Notes: generated by a model from the letters alone, not told the origin. Shown: positions 1 to 6,501, counted from the first letter of the stretch. The stretch: DNA of 9,455 nt from an uncultured Erysipelotrichaceae bacterium (GCA_946621045.1 CAMOOA010000040.1:1-9455); one strand, 5' to 3'. Made by a program: numbers and translations.

Positions 1-53
1 TCAACGGTAATTGTGCGGCCATGGAAATTCCAACTCTTCTTAAACTTTTCCAT
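1..53 (-). CDS. pnp: Probable polyribonucleotide nucleotidyltransferase (PNPase), N-terminal fragment
   Basis: Only the first 17 codons and two bases of the next lie in the window; the gene runs off the left edge. The peptide is MEKFKKSWNFHGRTITV followed by Glu or Asp. The run F-x-G-R-T-I-T-V-(E) resembles the start of Firmicute PNPases; the B. subtilis protein, from memory, has W-A-G-R-T-L-T-V-E in this place. PNPase is a cytoplasmic phosphorolytic 3'-5' exoribonuclease of RNA decay. An in-frame TAG lies two codons upstream, so the ATG at 53 is the first possible start. The ribosome binding site is weak: AGG at about 60-62, with a better AAGAGGA about 21 bases away. The nearby rpsO gene supports the call because rpsO and pnp are often adjacent. 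So short a fragment cannot prove identity. Confidence 0.6.
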   Translation of the reverse strand, partial: MEKFKKSWNFHGRTITV

Positions 54-100
54 CTTCTAAACCTAAAAACTATATCCTCTTTCAAAATTTAACCTTGCCC

Positions 101-129
101 ATTGTATAAGGAATTTATCAATAAAACAA
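101..129 (-). promoter_or_regulatory. Candidate sigma-A promoter for the leftward gene (pnp)
   Basis: On the minus strand TTGTTT (124-129) is followed, after exactly 17 bases, by TACAAT (101-106). The -10 matches TATAAT in five of six positions; the -35 has only the TTG core. Transcription would start near 94 and give a leader of about 40 bases before the ATG at 53. It lies just downstream of the dfx terminator, so the next gene would be transcribed independently. Confidence 0.5.
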
Positions 130-137
130 GGATTACC

Positions 138-149
138 GCCTGTACAGGC
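138..149. repeat. 12-bp perfect palindrome between dfx terminator and pnp promoter
   Basis: GCCTGTACAGGC is its own reverse complement. It lies 8 bases upstream of the candidate -35 element and just past the T-run of the dfx terminator. It could be an operator or a small hairpin in readthrough RNA. The core CTGTACAG recurs at 5153-5160, in front of the permease gene. No known regulator is recognised with confidence. Confidence 0.35.
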
Positions 150-152
150 AAT

Positions 153-182
153 AAAAAAGCATTCCGGAGAGATTCGGAATGC
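153..182 (-). terminator. Intrinsic terminator of dfx
   Basis: On the minus strand the arms GCATTCCG and CGGAATGC form a perfect 8-bp stem (159-182) around an 8-base loop, followed directly by six T residues (153-158). It starts 11 bases after the dfx stop codon. This is a textbook Rho-independent terminator and ends the dfx transcript before the pnp promoter. Confidence 0.9.
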
Positions 183-192
183 CATGCAGTAC

Positions 193-570
193 TCAGAGTT
201 CTGTCTTCCAGAGTCCGTGAAGATTGCAGTATTCATAAACCGCGACAGGTTTTTCAGCGGTCAGGAATTCCGCATGCGGAGCTTCGCCAGGGTTCAGGTA
301 CTTCACCTGAATGCCGCCGGCTGTCTCAAGCGCCACAAACTGAATGTAGTGCTCTTCAAGCATCGGATGATCGACAGAACCGACATTTACGGTCACTTTC
401 TGTCCGTCAACGGTCACAACCGGTACATGCTTCTCTGCAGCACCGTCTGTTGTATTTGCCTTGAGGAGAACCATCTCCTCGCCGCAGCACATTGTCGGAC
501 ACGGGCTTCCCTGTACTTCAATATGCATCTTCTTGCATTTGTTGCAGCGGTAAACTTTGAATTCCTTCAT
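193..570 (-). CDS. dfx: Desulfoferrodoxin / two-iron superoxide reductase
   Basis: This 125-residue cytoplasmic protein should reduce superoxide to hydrogen peroxide without making oxygen, a defence typical of anaerobes, with electrons usually supplied by rubredoxin. The N-terminal desulforedoxin domain has the Fe(Cys)4 ligands C9, C12, C28 and C29. The catalytic domain has E46-K47-H48, H68, H74, C115 and H118, giving the His4-Cys iron site plus the active-site Glu/Lys. The spacing equals that of Desulfovibrio desulfuricans desulfoferrodoxin as I recall it. An extra Cys, C24, lies in the N-terminal domain. I chose the ATG at 570 because AGGAGG (580-585) stands 9 bases before it and because the length fits the family. 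The ATG at 579 directly abuts that site and is unlikely. An in-frame ATG at 675 with its own good ribosome binding site would add 35 residues. The gene has its own promoter and terminator. Confidence 0.93.
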   Translation of the reverse strand: MKEFKVYRCNKCKKMHIEVQGSPCPTMCCGEEMVLLKANTTDGAAEKHVPVVTVDGQKVTVNVGSVDHPMLEEHYIQFVALETAGGIQVKYLNPGEAPHAEFLTAEKPVAVYEYCNLHGLWKTEL

Positions 571-579
571 TATCTTCAT

Positions 580-585
580 CCTCCT
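580..585 (-). promoter_or_regulatory. Ribosome binding site that sets the dfx start
   Basis: AGGAGG on the minus strand is 9 bases upstream of the ATG at 570 and directly abuts the ATG at 579. Spacing therefore favours 570, giving the family-length 125-residue product. Confidence 0.8.
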
Positions 586-598
586 GTGAATCCTGTTT

Positions 599-613
599 CT
601 AACATAATTATGA
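599..613 (-). promoter_or_regulatory. Possible PerR-type operator over the dfx -10 element
   Basis: The 15 bases TCATAATTATGTTAG agree with the Bacillus PerR box (TTATAATNATTATAA) at 10 of 14 defined positions, 6 of 7 in the first half and 4 of 7 in the second. A perfect 10-bp palindrome, CATAATTATG (603-612), lies within it. It covers the -10, where a repressor would block transcription. PerR control of superoxide reductase genes is known in clostridia. AT-rich -10 regions can mimic this box by chance. Confidence 0.35.
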
Positions 614-635
614 TTGATTCGATCTTTTGATGCAA
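607..635 (-). promoter_or_regulatory. Candidate sigma-A promoter of dfx
   Basis: Minus-strand TTGCAT (630-635) and CATAAT (607-612) are separated by exactly 17 bases; the -10 matches five of six consensus positions. The expected start near 600 gives a leader of about 30 bases containing the AGGAGG site. No terminator lies between the permease stop and this promoter, so dfx may also be read through from the permease gene. Confidence 0.6.
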
Positions 636-680
636 TCGGGGAGTGTCTGATCTTCACTCTACTGCTGGTTTTCATTTTTG

Positions 681-686
681 CCTCCC
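681..686 (-). promoter_or_regulatory. Second, upstream ribosome binding site in frame with dfx
   Basis: GGGAGG is 5 bases upstream of an ATG at 675 and just after the permease stop (693-695). The reading frame from this ATG stays open for 35 codons, rich in Arg, Lys and His, and runs without a stop into dfx. On an mRNA reading through from the permease gene it could give an N-terminally extended superoxide reductase of 160 residues. Confidence 0.5.
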
Positions 687-692
687 GTTCCG

Positions 693-3600
693 TTATTCCA
701 CGCTCTTCAGCGATTCCACCATTTTCACTGCATTCAGTTTCCTGCGCATGACAAGATTCACTGCCGTTCCAAACAGCATTGTCAGGGCAAATGCATACAC
801 ATACGTCATCGGCTCAACCCCTCTTCCGAACATGACATTTGTCAGCTCGACTTCCCGCATGATATAGCCGGAAAGCTGCCTGCCTGCAGGCAGACCGATC
901 AGTGCGCCCATGGCGACCATGATGTTGTTCTCATGATAGATATAGTTCTGCACTTCCCGGCGCCGGAAGCCAAGCACCTTGAGCGTGGCAATCTCCCGCA
1001 TCCGTTCGGAAATATTCACATTGGTAAGATTGCCGAGCACCACGAATGCAAGTCCCATGGATGCCGCCACAAGGACGAGAACCACACCGTCAATGCCCTG
1101 AATCATCGTCTCAAAATTGCGGATCACAAAATCCACGAAATCAACAGAGTCCACCCCTTCAATTGCGGCAGTGGCGGCTTTAATCTCCTCACCCGCTTCA
1201 GCACCTTCCTTCAGACGAAGAAACAGCGTATTGATCTCCGGCTTTGCCTGATAGAGCTTCCGGTATGTGCTTTCCGTCATCATGACATAATGATATACAT
1301 ACATTTCTGTGATTCCGCTGACCGTCACCGGTTTCCTTTCCCCGTCACGGCTTTCCAGGAAGATCTCATCGCCGGCAGACAGCGAAAGATTTTCCGCCAT
1401 CTTCTCGCTGATGATGACACTTCCTTCCTGTACAGAGATCGGTTCATGGCCGACCCGCTCCCGCAGATTGTATACTTCAGCAAGTGTCGCCGCATCCTTG
1501 AACACTTCAACGGTTGCCACTTCCTCCGTTTCCCCGTCCGGGCTGACAATGCCGCTGTATTCTGCGGCCGGAACCACTGAATCCGTGGTGTCCATCGCAA
1601 GCAGTTTCGCTTTCACCCGTTCCGGATCAGGCGGCAGTTCCTGCGTAAGATCGAGATGCACGCGGGCATCGAACAGCGAGATTTCATTGAACTGAATGTT
1701 CACGATATTGTTTATGGAATCCGCGATTCCAAACCCTGTGACAAGCAGCGCCGTGCATCCTCCGACACCAAGCACCGTCATTGCCATCCGCCGCTTGTAT
1801 CTTGCAAGATTGCGGATCGTCACTTTCCACGAGAAGGAGATGCGGTTCCAGATCACACCGACATTCTCAAGCAGAATATCCTTTCCGACCCGCGGTGCCT
1901 TGGGACGCATGATCACGGAAGGAACTTCCTTCATATCATCATGCAGAACATATTCCGTCACGGCCATCATCATCAGCACAAATACGGCTGACGCCGCAAG
2001 AATCAGCCCCCACGGTATCTCCATCTGCATTTTCGGCAGTATATAAAGCATCCGCCAGGTGTTGTAAATGATGATCGGAAAGGTCGCAAGTCCCACTGCC
2101 GTTCCGAGCGCACAGCCGAATATGCCGGCAAGCGCCGCATAGGAAAGATACACAAACGAACACTGGGCGGGACGGTATCCGAGTGCCCGCAGAATTCCGA
2201 TCTGTCCGCGCTCTTCATTCACCAGCCGCGTCATGGTCGTAAGACAGACAAGCGCCGCCACTGCGATAAAGAATGCCGGGAAGATCCGCGCGATCGCAGC
2301 CATCTGGTTGATCGTTCCGCGGTAAGTTTCGGACGAATAATGCTGGGAACGGTCCAGTACGGTCCATTCCGCCTCCGGCATGGCCTCAATATCCGCAAGG
2401 CCCTGTTCCAGTTCGGCTTCAGCATCATCCAGTTTCTGTTTTCCCTCAGCCTTTTCCGTTTCAAATGTCTGAAGGGAGGAATTCAGCTGTCTGCGTCCGT
2501 CCGCAAGCAGCGCAATGCTTTCCGAGATCTTCTTCCATCCGGCATTGATCTCTTCCTGTCCCTCCCGCAGTCCCTGTTCAAGCTCCGCAAGGCCCCGGGC
2601 CAGTTCTTCCTCTCCGCGCTGCAGCTCCGCTTCGGCATCCGCAATCGCCTTTCGGCCTTCCGCAAGGCCGTTGTCAATATCCGCAATATTCTTTCTGAGC
2701 AGTGCGCGCACTTCTCCCAGTGTGGTTTCATCGGCAAGGTCCAGCTGTTCTTTCAGCTGTGATACTTCATCGGAAAATGCGGAAAGCTCTCCGAGTGTAA
2801 GTTCATCCGGAAGCGGTTCATGCATTGCCCTGTCAAGCATCGTCTCTGCGTCCAGGATCCGGTCTGCATATTCATGAAGAAGTTTGACCGCCTGTTCGAG
2901 TTCCATATCCGGATCCGCAATCAGCGGGATCAGAAAGCTGAAGGATGCATTTTCCTCCTGCAGGATGGAGGCCAGTTCCCCGATCGTCTTCGGTGCTTCC
3001 CGACGTTCCGTGACAATCCGCTCTGCCGAAGGCACATGCTCGCCGGTATCATCTCCGGTTCCAAGCAGGACCGGCCTGATCTCTTCATCGATTACCGCGC
3101 ACTGCAAAACCGGTTCCGTACCGGCCTCCGGAACACCGTTCTCTGTCTCCTCGGATTCAGTCACTTCCGACGCCGGTTCTTCCGGAGGGAGTACTTCTTT
3201 TATGTCCTGAAGATCCGCAGCTTCTTCCTCCGGCAGGACTTCTTCGGACACAGGCTGCTCTTCCGTGACGGCTGGTGGTGTTTCATTGATTGTTTCCGCT
3301 TCCGGAACAGCCTCAATGACCGTATCTTCGCCCGCCGATATCATTCCGGAATCATCCGGAAGGATCTCTTCGGACCCGCTGTCCTCCCTGTTTTCTTCCT
3401 CAGCCGAAGGCGCTGAAGGTTCCGGTAACGGACTTTCGTTTTCTTCCGGTTCGGTTATTTCGGGCACGGGATCCTCTTTTGAAACATCCTCTGCCGGATC
3501 TTCCGCAGCGATTTCATCTTCCCTGAAGTTTTTTCCCGAATTGTCAGGTTCCTCTGCAGAAACGGAAGGTTCTGTGTCCTCCGGCGGCAGCTGCCTGACG

Positions 3601-5126
3601 CTCTCCTCGGGCAGTGTTTCATCGGAAGCGGGATCTTCCGCCGCTATGACCGGTGCTGAATCTTCCGGTGTGAGTTCCTCCGTACTGCCTGCCTTATCAT
3701 TTCCGGCAGAATCCGGCAGCGGATCCGTATCGGATTCCGCTGTTTCTGATGCCTCGGGCACAAACGGGACTTCCTGGTCTTCAATGATCTTTCTGACTGT
3801 TTCCCGCTCCATCATTGCTTCTTCGATCAGCTGATCCATCGCCGCAATCGAAGTCGGATTTACATATTCCCGCAGCCAGGAAAGCACATCGCCGACCGTA
3901 ACCGCAGAAGTGTCGATTCCAAGCGTGTCAATAATCTCGATGGCTTTGGTCCGCTGTTCTCCGGAAAGATAGTCCAGTGCTTCAAGAAGCGTCATGGACT
4001 CGGAAATCAGCGGCTGATTCAGCCGTTTCAGTGCTTCGGAAAGCATTGTACGCAATGCTGTGTATTCTTCTTCCTTTTCCTCCAGCTCCGCTTTTCCTTC
4101 CGCAAGCCGGCGGTATCCGTCCGCAAGTTTTTCCTTTCCTGCATTGATTTCCGCTTCAGCATCTTCCCGTGCACGCTCCAGTTCCGCCTGGGCTTTTGAA
4201 AGTGTGGTCTGCCCGTCGCGGACTTCCTTCCATCCGCCGGCGAGTTCCTGTTCCGCTTTCCGGATTTTTTCTTCGGCATCGCCGATCTGTCTGTAGTACT
4301 CCGCAAGTCCGTCTTCATATTCCCGGCGTCCTTTGCGGTATTCTTCCATCGCGTCGGACTTGAGACGCGCCGGACGTTTATCCTTCTGAAGCACGGAATA
4401 TGCCTTGATCTCCTCTTTTACGGATGCGCTGTAGGCGCGGTATTCATCGGAAAATTCATCATAGGTTTTGCCGTCTTTGATCAGAACATTCATTTCCGTG
4501 TAGTAATCCGTGATGAACGCTTCTTCCGGAATATAAAGAAATGTCTGGATGTAAAGATTCGAGAGCGTGCTGGCCTCCCGGGTTTCATTGAGATACAGCG
4601 GCGTATCGATCGTTCCGACAACCGTGACCGTATCGACGGAAAGAGTATCTCCAAGATCATTCTCCGGGCGGGTCAGCGTCAGAACGGTTCCCGGTTTATA
4701 GCCGGGAAGCAGGATCGTTCCGTTATCCGCAAGCACCTCATCCTTCCGTTCGGGAAGCCGGCCGGAGCGCAGCACAAACTGATTGATCTGTGCATCCGGC
4801 GACCAGGAATGAATACGGGTGATCGCCGATGAGTCTTCGTATACGGAATACACATCCACAAAGGAAGACCCCTCCGCAAGCACAACCGAATCCAGCTGTT
4901 CCACGGCATCCACATCCGCCTGATCAAACCCGTAGTTGGAGTAAATCGTAATATCTTTCAGATTGAGGAGGTCATCATACCGGTTGACCGATGTGGACAT
5001 CGCCTTGGAAATCGCGGAAACGCCAATATAAAAGGCAGTCCCGAGCAGTACGATCGCAAGCAGCGACAGAAATCGCCCGGGCGTCTTACGAATAAGACGT
5101 CCTGTCATCTTCAGTATGCCTTTCAA
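693..5126 (-). CDS. Giant FtsX/MacB-type ABC transporter permease with coiled-coil hairpin and acidic insert
   Basis: This 1477-residue membrane protein belongs to the FtsX-like ABC permeases, which usually use ATP hydrolysis for extracytoplasmic work or export. TM1 is at about 19-39, followed by an extracytoplasmic MacB-like domain to about 250. Coiled-coil arms rich in Ala, Glu and spaced Gly lie at about 254-365 and 796-915. TM2-TM4 (near 945-965, 986-1012, 1038-1058) form the first FtsX module; TM5 (near 1111-1131), a second extracytoplasmic domain, and TM6-TM8 (near 1346-1367, 1398-1418, 1441-1459) form the second. Coupling-type sequences NEERGQIGILRALGY and SERMREIATLKVLGF follow TM2 and TM6. 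Residues 450-672 are low-complexity and about one third Glu/Asp with very few Lys/Arg. The TTG at 5126 is preceded by AAGGA with 7 bases spacing; the ATG at 5108 (residue 7) also has AAAGG at 10 bases, so the start is uncertain. No ATPase gene adjoins it, and its substrate is unknown. Confidence 0.88.
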   Translation of the reverse strand: MKGILKMTGRLIRKTPGRFLSLLAIVLLGTAFYIGVSAISKAMSTSVNRYDDLLNLKDITIYSNYGFDQADVDAVEQLDSVVLAEGSSFVDVYSVYEDSSAITRIHSWSPDAQINQFVLRSGRLPERKDEVLADNGTILLPGYKPGTVLTLTRPENDLGDTLSVDTVTVVGTIDTPLYLNETREASTLSNLYIQTFLYIPEEAFITDYYTEMNVLIKDGKTYDEFSDEYRAYSASVKEEIKAYSVLQKDKRPARLKSDAMEEYRKGRREYEDGLAEYYRQIGDAEEKIRKAEQELAGGWKEVRDGQTTLSKAQAELERAREDAEAEINAGKEKLADGYRRLAEGKAELEEKEEEYTALRTMLSEALKRLNQPLISESMTLLEALDYLSGEQRTKAIEIIDTLGIDTSAVTVGDVLSWLREYVNPTSIAAMDQLIEEAMMERETVRKIIEDQEVPFVPEASETAESDTDPLPDSAGNDKAGSTEELTPEDSAPVIAAEDPASDETLPEESVRQLPPEDTEPSVSAEEPDNSGKNFREDEIAAEDPAEDVSKEDPVPEITEPEENESPLPEPSAPSAEEENREDSGSEEILPDDSGMISAGEDTVIEAVPEAETINETPPAVTEEQPVSEEVLPEEEAADLQDIKEVLPPEEPASEVTESEETENGVPEAGTEPVLQCAVIDEEIRPVLLGTGDDTGEHVPSAERIVTERREAPKTIGELASILQEENASFSFLIPLIADPDMELEQAVKLLHEYADRILDAETMLDRAMHEPLPDELTLGELSAFSDEVSQLKEQLDLADETTLGEVRALLRKNIADIDNGLAEGRKAIADAEAELQRGEEELARGLAELEQGLREGQEEINAGWKKISESIALLADGRRQLNSSLQTFETEKAEGKQKLDDAEAELEQGLADIEAMPEAEWTVLDRSQHYSSETYRGTINQMAAIARIFPAFFIAVAALVCLTTMTRLVNEERGQIGILRALGYRPAQCSFVYLSYAALAGIFGCALGTAVGLATFPIIIYNTWRMLYILPKMQMEIPWGLILAASAVFVLMMMAVTEYVLHDDMKEVPSVIMRPKAPRVGKDILLENVGVIWNRISFSWKVTIRNLARYKRRMAMTVLGVGGCTALLVTGFGIADSINNIVNIQFNEISLFDARVHLDLTQELPPDPERVKAKLLAMDTTDSVVPAAEYSGIVSPDGETEEVATVEVFKDAATLAEVYNLRERVGHEPISVQEGSVIISEKMAENLSLSAGDEIFLESRDGERKPVTVSGITEMYVYHYVMMTESTYRKLYQAKPEINTLFLRLKEGAEAGEEIKAATAAIEGVDSVDFVDFVIRNFETMIQGIDGVVLVLVAASMGLAFVVLGNLTNVNISERMREIATLKVLGFRRREVQNYIYHENNIMVAMGALIGLPAGRQLSGYIMREVELTNVMFGRGVEPMTYVYAFALTMLFGTAVNLVMRRKLNAVKMVESLKSVE
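3111..3779 (-). other. Segment encoding the acidic low-complexity insert of the permease
   Basis: Residues 450-672 of the permease consist mainly of Glu, Asp, Pro, Ser, Thr, Ala and Val, with about 70 acidic and only about seven basic residues and almost no aromatics. The heptapeptide IAAEDPA occurs twice, at residues 494-500 and 539-545, suggesting internal duplication and drift. By topology it lies outside the membrane, between the arms of the coiled-coil hairpin. It stays in frame throughout, with no stop codons, so it is a real part of the gene. On the opposite strand the bias produces a spurious Ser-rich open frame. Confidence 0.8.
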
Positions 5127-5160
5127 GTTCGTTTCCTTTTTCCTGCGGCGGTCTGTACAG

Positions 5161-5172
5161 ATGCGGCCGCAT
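5161..5172. repeat. 12-bp GC-rich palindrome in the permease leader region
   Basis: ATGCGGCCGCAT is a perfect palindrome about 35 bases upstream of the permease start codon. It overlaps by one base another palindrome, TCTGTACAGA (5152-5161). A third inverted repeat, GAAC-N3-GTTC, lies at 5187-5197. The 160-base gap between the rpsO terminator and the permease start also has an AT-rich stretch (TTTAATATATAAAA, 5204-5217) that could hold a -10 element, but I find no convincing -35. The cluster may be regulatory. Confidence 0.4.
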
Positions 5173-5287
5173 TAAAACCCGCGGAAGAACCATGTTCCTC
5201 AACTTTTATATATTAAAGGTAATTTTCCGCTTATCCAGCGAAACACACAGAATTCCACAACTTCACACAGCCTGCACATAATTCGTT

Positions 5288-5314
5288 AAAAAAACGCCAC
5301 CCTGCGGCAGCGTT
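5288..5314 (-). terminator. Intrinsic terminator of rpsO
   Basis: Minus-strand arms AACGCTGCC and GGTGGCGTT pair over 9 bp, including two G-T pairs, around the tetraloop GCAG (5293-5314). The U-run continues to 5288, giving seven consecutive T residues counting the two at the stem end. It begins 19 bases after the rpsO stop codon and separates rpsO from the permease gene. Confidence 0.88.
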
Positions 5315-5333
5315 TCTTCGGTGTCCGATACGA

Positions 5334-5600
5334 TTACTTTCTGAGACCGAGCTTCTTGACAAGATCTCTGTAACGGTTGACATCGTTCTTCTTGAGGTAC
5401 TCAAGAAGATTCTTTCTGCGTCCGACCATCTTCAGAAGACCGCGGTTGGAGCTGTAGTCCTTCTTGTTGGCCTTCATGTGAACGGTGAGGCGGTTGATCT
5501 GTTCTGTCAGCATCGCGACCTGAACTTCTACCGAACCGGTATCGCCTTCCTTACGGCCGAATTCCTTGATCAGACGTTCCTTTGTTTCCTTTTCGAGCAT
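5334..5600 (-). CDS. rpsO: 30S ribosomal protein S15
   Basis: This 88-residue protein is the normal size for S15, a primary binder of the central domain of 16S rRNA that seeds assembly of the 30S platform and contributes to an intersubunit bridge. Typical S15 sequence runs throughout, including F14-G15-R16, D20-T21-G22-S23, E25-V26-Q27-V28-A29 and a C-terminal K-L-G-L-R-K. The rRNA-contact residues H41, D48 and S51 are present, although nearby positions usually His or Arg are N45, Y49, S50 and N52. I chose the ATG at 5600 because AAAAGGAG (5608-5615) stands 7 bases before it. An in-frame ATG at 5618 would make that site part of the coding region. The gene has a candidate promoter, a structured leader and its own terminator. 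Confidence 0.97.
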   Translation of the reverse strand: MLEKETKERLIKEFGRKEGDTGSVEVQVAMLTEQINRLTVHMKANKKDYSSNRGLLKMVGRRKNLLEYLKKNDVNRYRDLVKKLGLRK

Positions 5601-5645
5601 GTTTTTTCTCCTTTTCATTTCAGTCCTTTCCTACCGAGTCTGCCG

Positions 5646-5666
5646 CTGGAGATGCGGACATCCCAG
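5646..5666 (-). promoter_or_regulatory. Hairpin in the rpsO 5' leader, possible S15 autoregulatory element
   Basis: Between the candidate promoter and rpsO the minus strand holds CTGGGATG, loop TCCG, then CATC-T-CCAG, forming an 8-bp stem with one bulged base. It has no following T-run, so it is not a terminator. Known rpsO leaders in several bacterial groups bind S15 and repress translation. Whether this hairpin belongs to one of those classes cannot be decided by eye. Confidence 0.4.
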
Positions 5667-5683
5667 TACGAAAGCCTTATCAA

Positions 5684-5710
5684 ATTATCACAACGCATCA
5701 GAGAATGCAA
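5684..5710 (-). promoter_or_regulatory. Candidate promoter of rpsO overlapping the end of the HAD gene
   Basis: GATAAT (5684-5689) is a five-of-six -10 match and is preceded by TGT, an extended -10 arrangement. TTGCAT (5705-5710), at a short 15-base spacing, could act as -35. The -35 lies in the last codons of the HAD gene. Start near 5677 would give a leader of about 77 bases. Since no terminator follows the HAD gene, rpsO may also be read from the lepA block. Confidence 0.4.
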
Positions 5711-6501
5711 GAATAATCTGTTTCTTTGCAGAGCAGTCCGTAGTGTTTCAGGGCCTGTTCGATCCCGCCTTCTCCTGCAGTGCCTGTCACGTAATCCGCG
5801 GCTTGTTTGAGTTTGACGCCGGCATTTCCCATCGCCACACCGACTCCGGCATGCATGATCATCTCAAGATCATTGCCGCCGTCCCCGAACGCCATGGTCT
5901 CTTCGATGGCGATTTTAAACCGTTCGCAGAACAGATCCATTCCGAGCACTTTTGTGCCCCCTTCCGGAGACAGATCAAAAAAGGTCGGATACCAGCGGGA
6001 ACTGCGGCATCCCGGAAGTCCGGAAACCAGTTTCCTCTCCTGTTCCTCATTCATGAAGATCATTGCCTGATATACCGGTTTTTCTTCAATCCCGGTCACG
6101 TCTCCGGCCGGCGCATCATCATTGCGGGTGATCGCATGGATCTCGTCAACCAGCGCGTTGCGGAAGTTGAAGATCCGCTCATCCCGTAGCTGAAAGCCGC
6201 ACGGAACCGGATTCTTCCGCAGTTCTTCAAGGAGAAGCCGGATTGCGTCGGGATCGATCGTATTTTCATAAATCACTTCCCCGTCCCCGCAGAAACAGAA
6301 CTGCCCGTTCAGGGTGATATATCCGTCAAACGGGAACTGCCTGAGGACAGAAAGACCGTCTTTCCCGCGTCCTGTCGCAATAAACAGTTTTATGCCCTTT
6401 TTCTGCAGCTGTGCGAGGAACTCAAATACACGGGGCGGGATCTCATGCGTATTAAAATCCGTAAGCGTCCCGTCAATATCAAAGAAAACCGCGCGAATCA
6501 T
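5698..6501 (-). CDS. Cof-type HAD-superfamily phosphatase
   Basis: This 267-residue cytoplasmic protein is a class IIB haloacid dehalogenase-like hydrolase, a group that mostly removes phosphate from sugar phosphates, nucleotides or flavin precursors. Motif I is D8-I-D-G-T with nucleophile D8 and acid/base D10. Motif II is T43-G-R, the motif III lysine is K184, and motif IV is G206-D-G-G-N-D. The cap domain lies between motifs II and III. G-V-A-M-G-N-A near the end is typical of the Cof group. The ATG at 6501 overlaps the hemW stop as ATGA and has GGAGG (6512-6516) 10 bases upstream, inside hemW. A longer open frame to 6636 is only overlap with hemW. The substrate cannot be told from sequence. 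Confidence 0.93.
   Translation of the reverse strand: MIRAVFFDIDGTLTDFNTHEIPPRVFEFLAQLQKKGIKLFIATGRGKDGLSVLRQFPFDGYITLNGQFCFCGDGEVIYENTIDPDAIRLLLEELRKNPVPCGFQLRDERIFNFRNALVDEIHAITRNDDAPAGDVTGIEEKPVYQAMIFMNEEQERKLVSGLPGCRSSRWYPTFFDLSPEGGTKVLGMDLFCERFKIAIEETMAFGDGGNDLEMIMHAGVGVAMGNAGVKLKQAADYVTGTAGEGGIEQALKHYGLLCKETDYSCIL

Noticed and set aside
643..662. GAGTG/CACTC inverted repeat between permease and dfx as a terminator
   Set aside because: The stem is only 5 bp and no T-run follows it.
678..1580. Long plus-strand open frame of 300 codons opposite the permease 3' half
   Set aside because: It is rich in His, Cys and Arg, resembles no family, and is antisense to well-conserved FtsX sequence; it is a frame shadow.
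3265..3834. Plus-strand Ser-rich open frame opposite the acidic insert
   Set aside because: It is the mirror of Glu/Asp/Pro codons in the permease; the composition is fully explained by the opposite strand.
5204..5240. Promoter for the permease in the AT-rich stretch
   Set aside because: TATATA and TATAAA hexamers are present, but no acceptable -35 lies at 16-18 bases, so I do not list it as a separate promoter.
5601..5618. Upstream in-frame ATG for rpsO
   Set aside because: It would place the ribosome binding site inside the coding region and give an S15 longer than usual.
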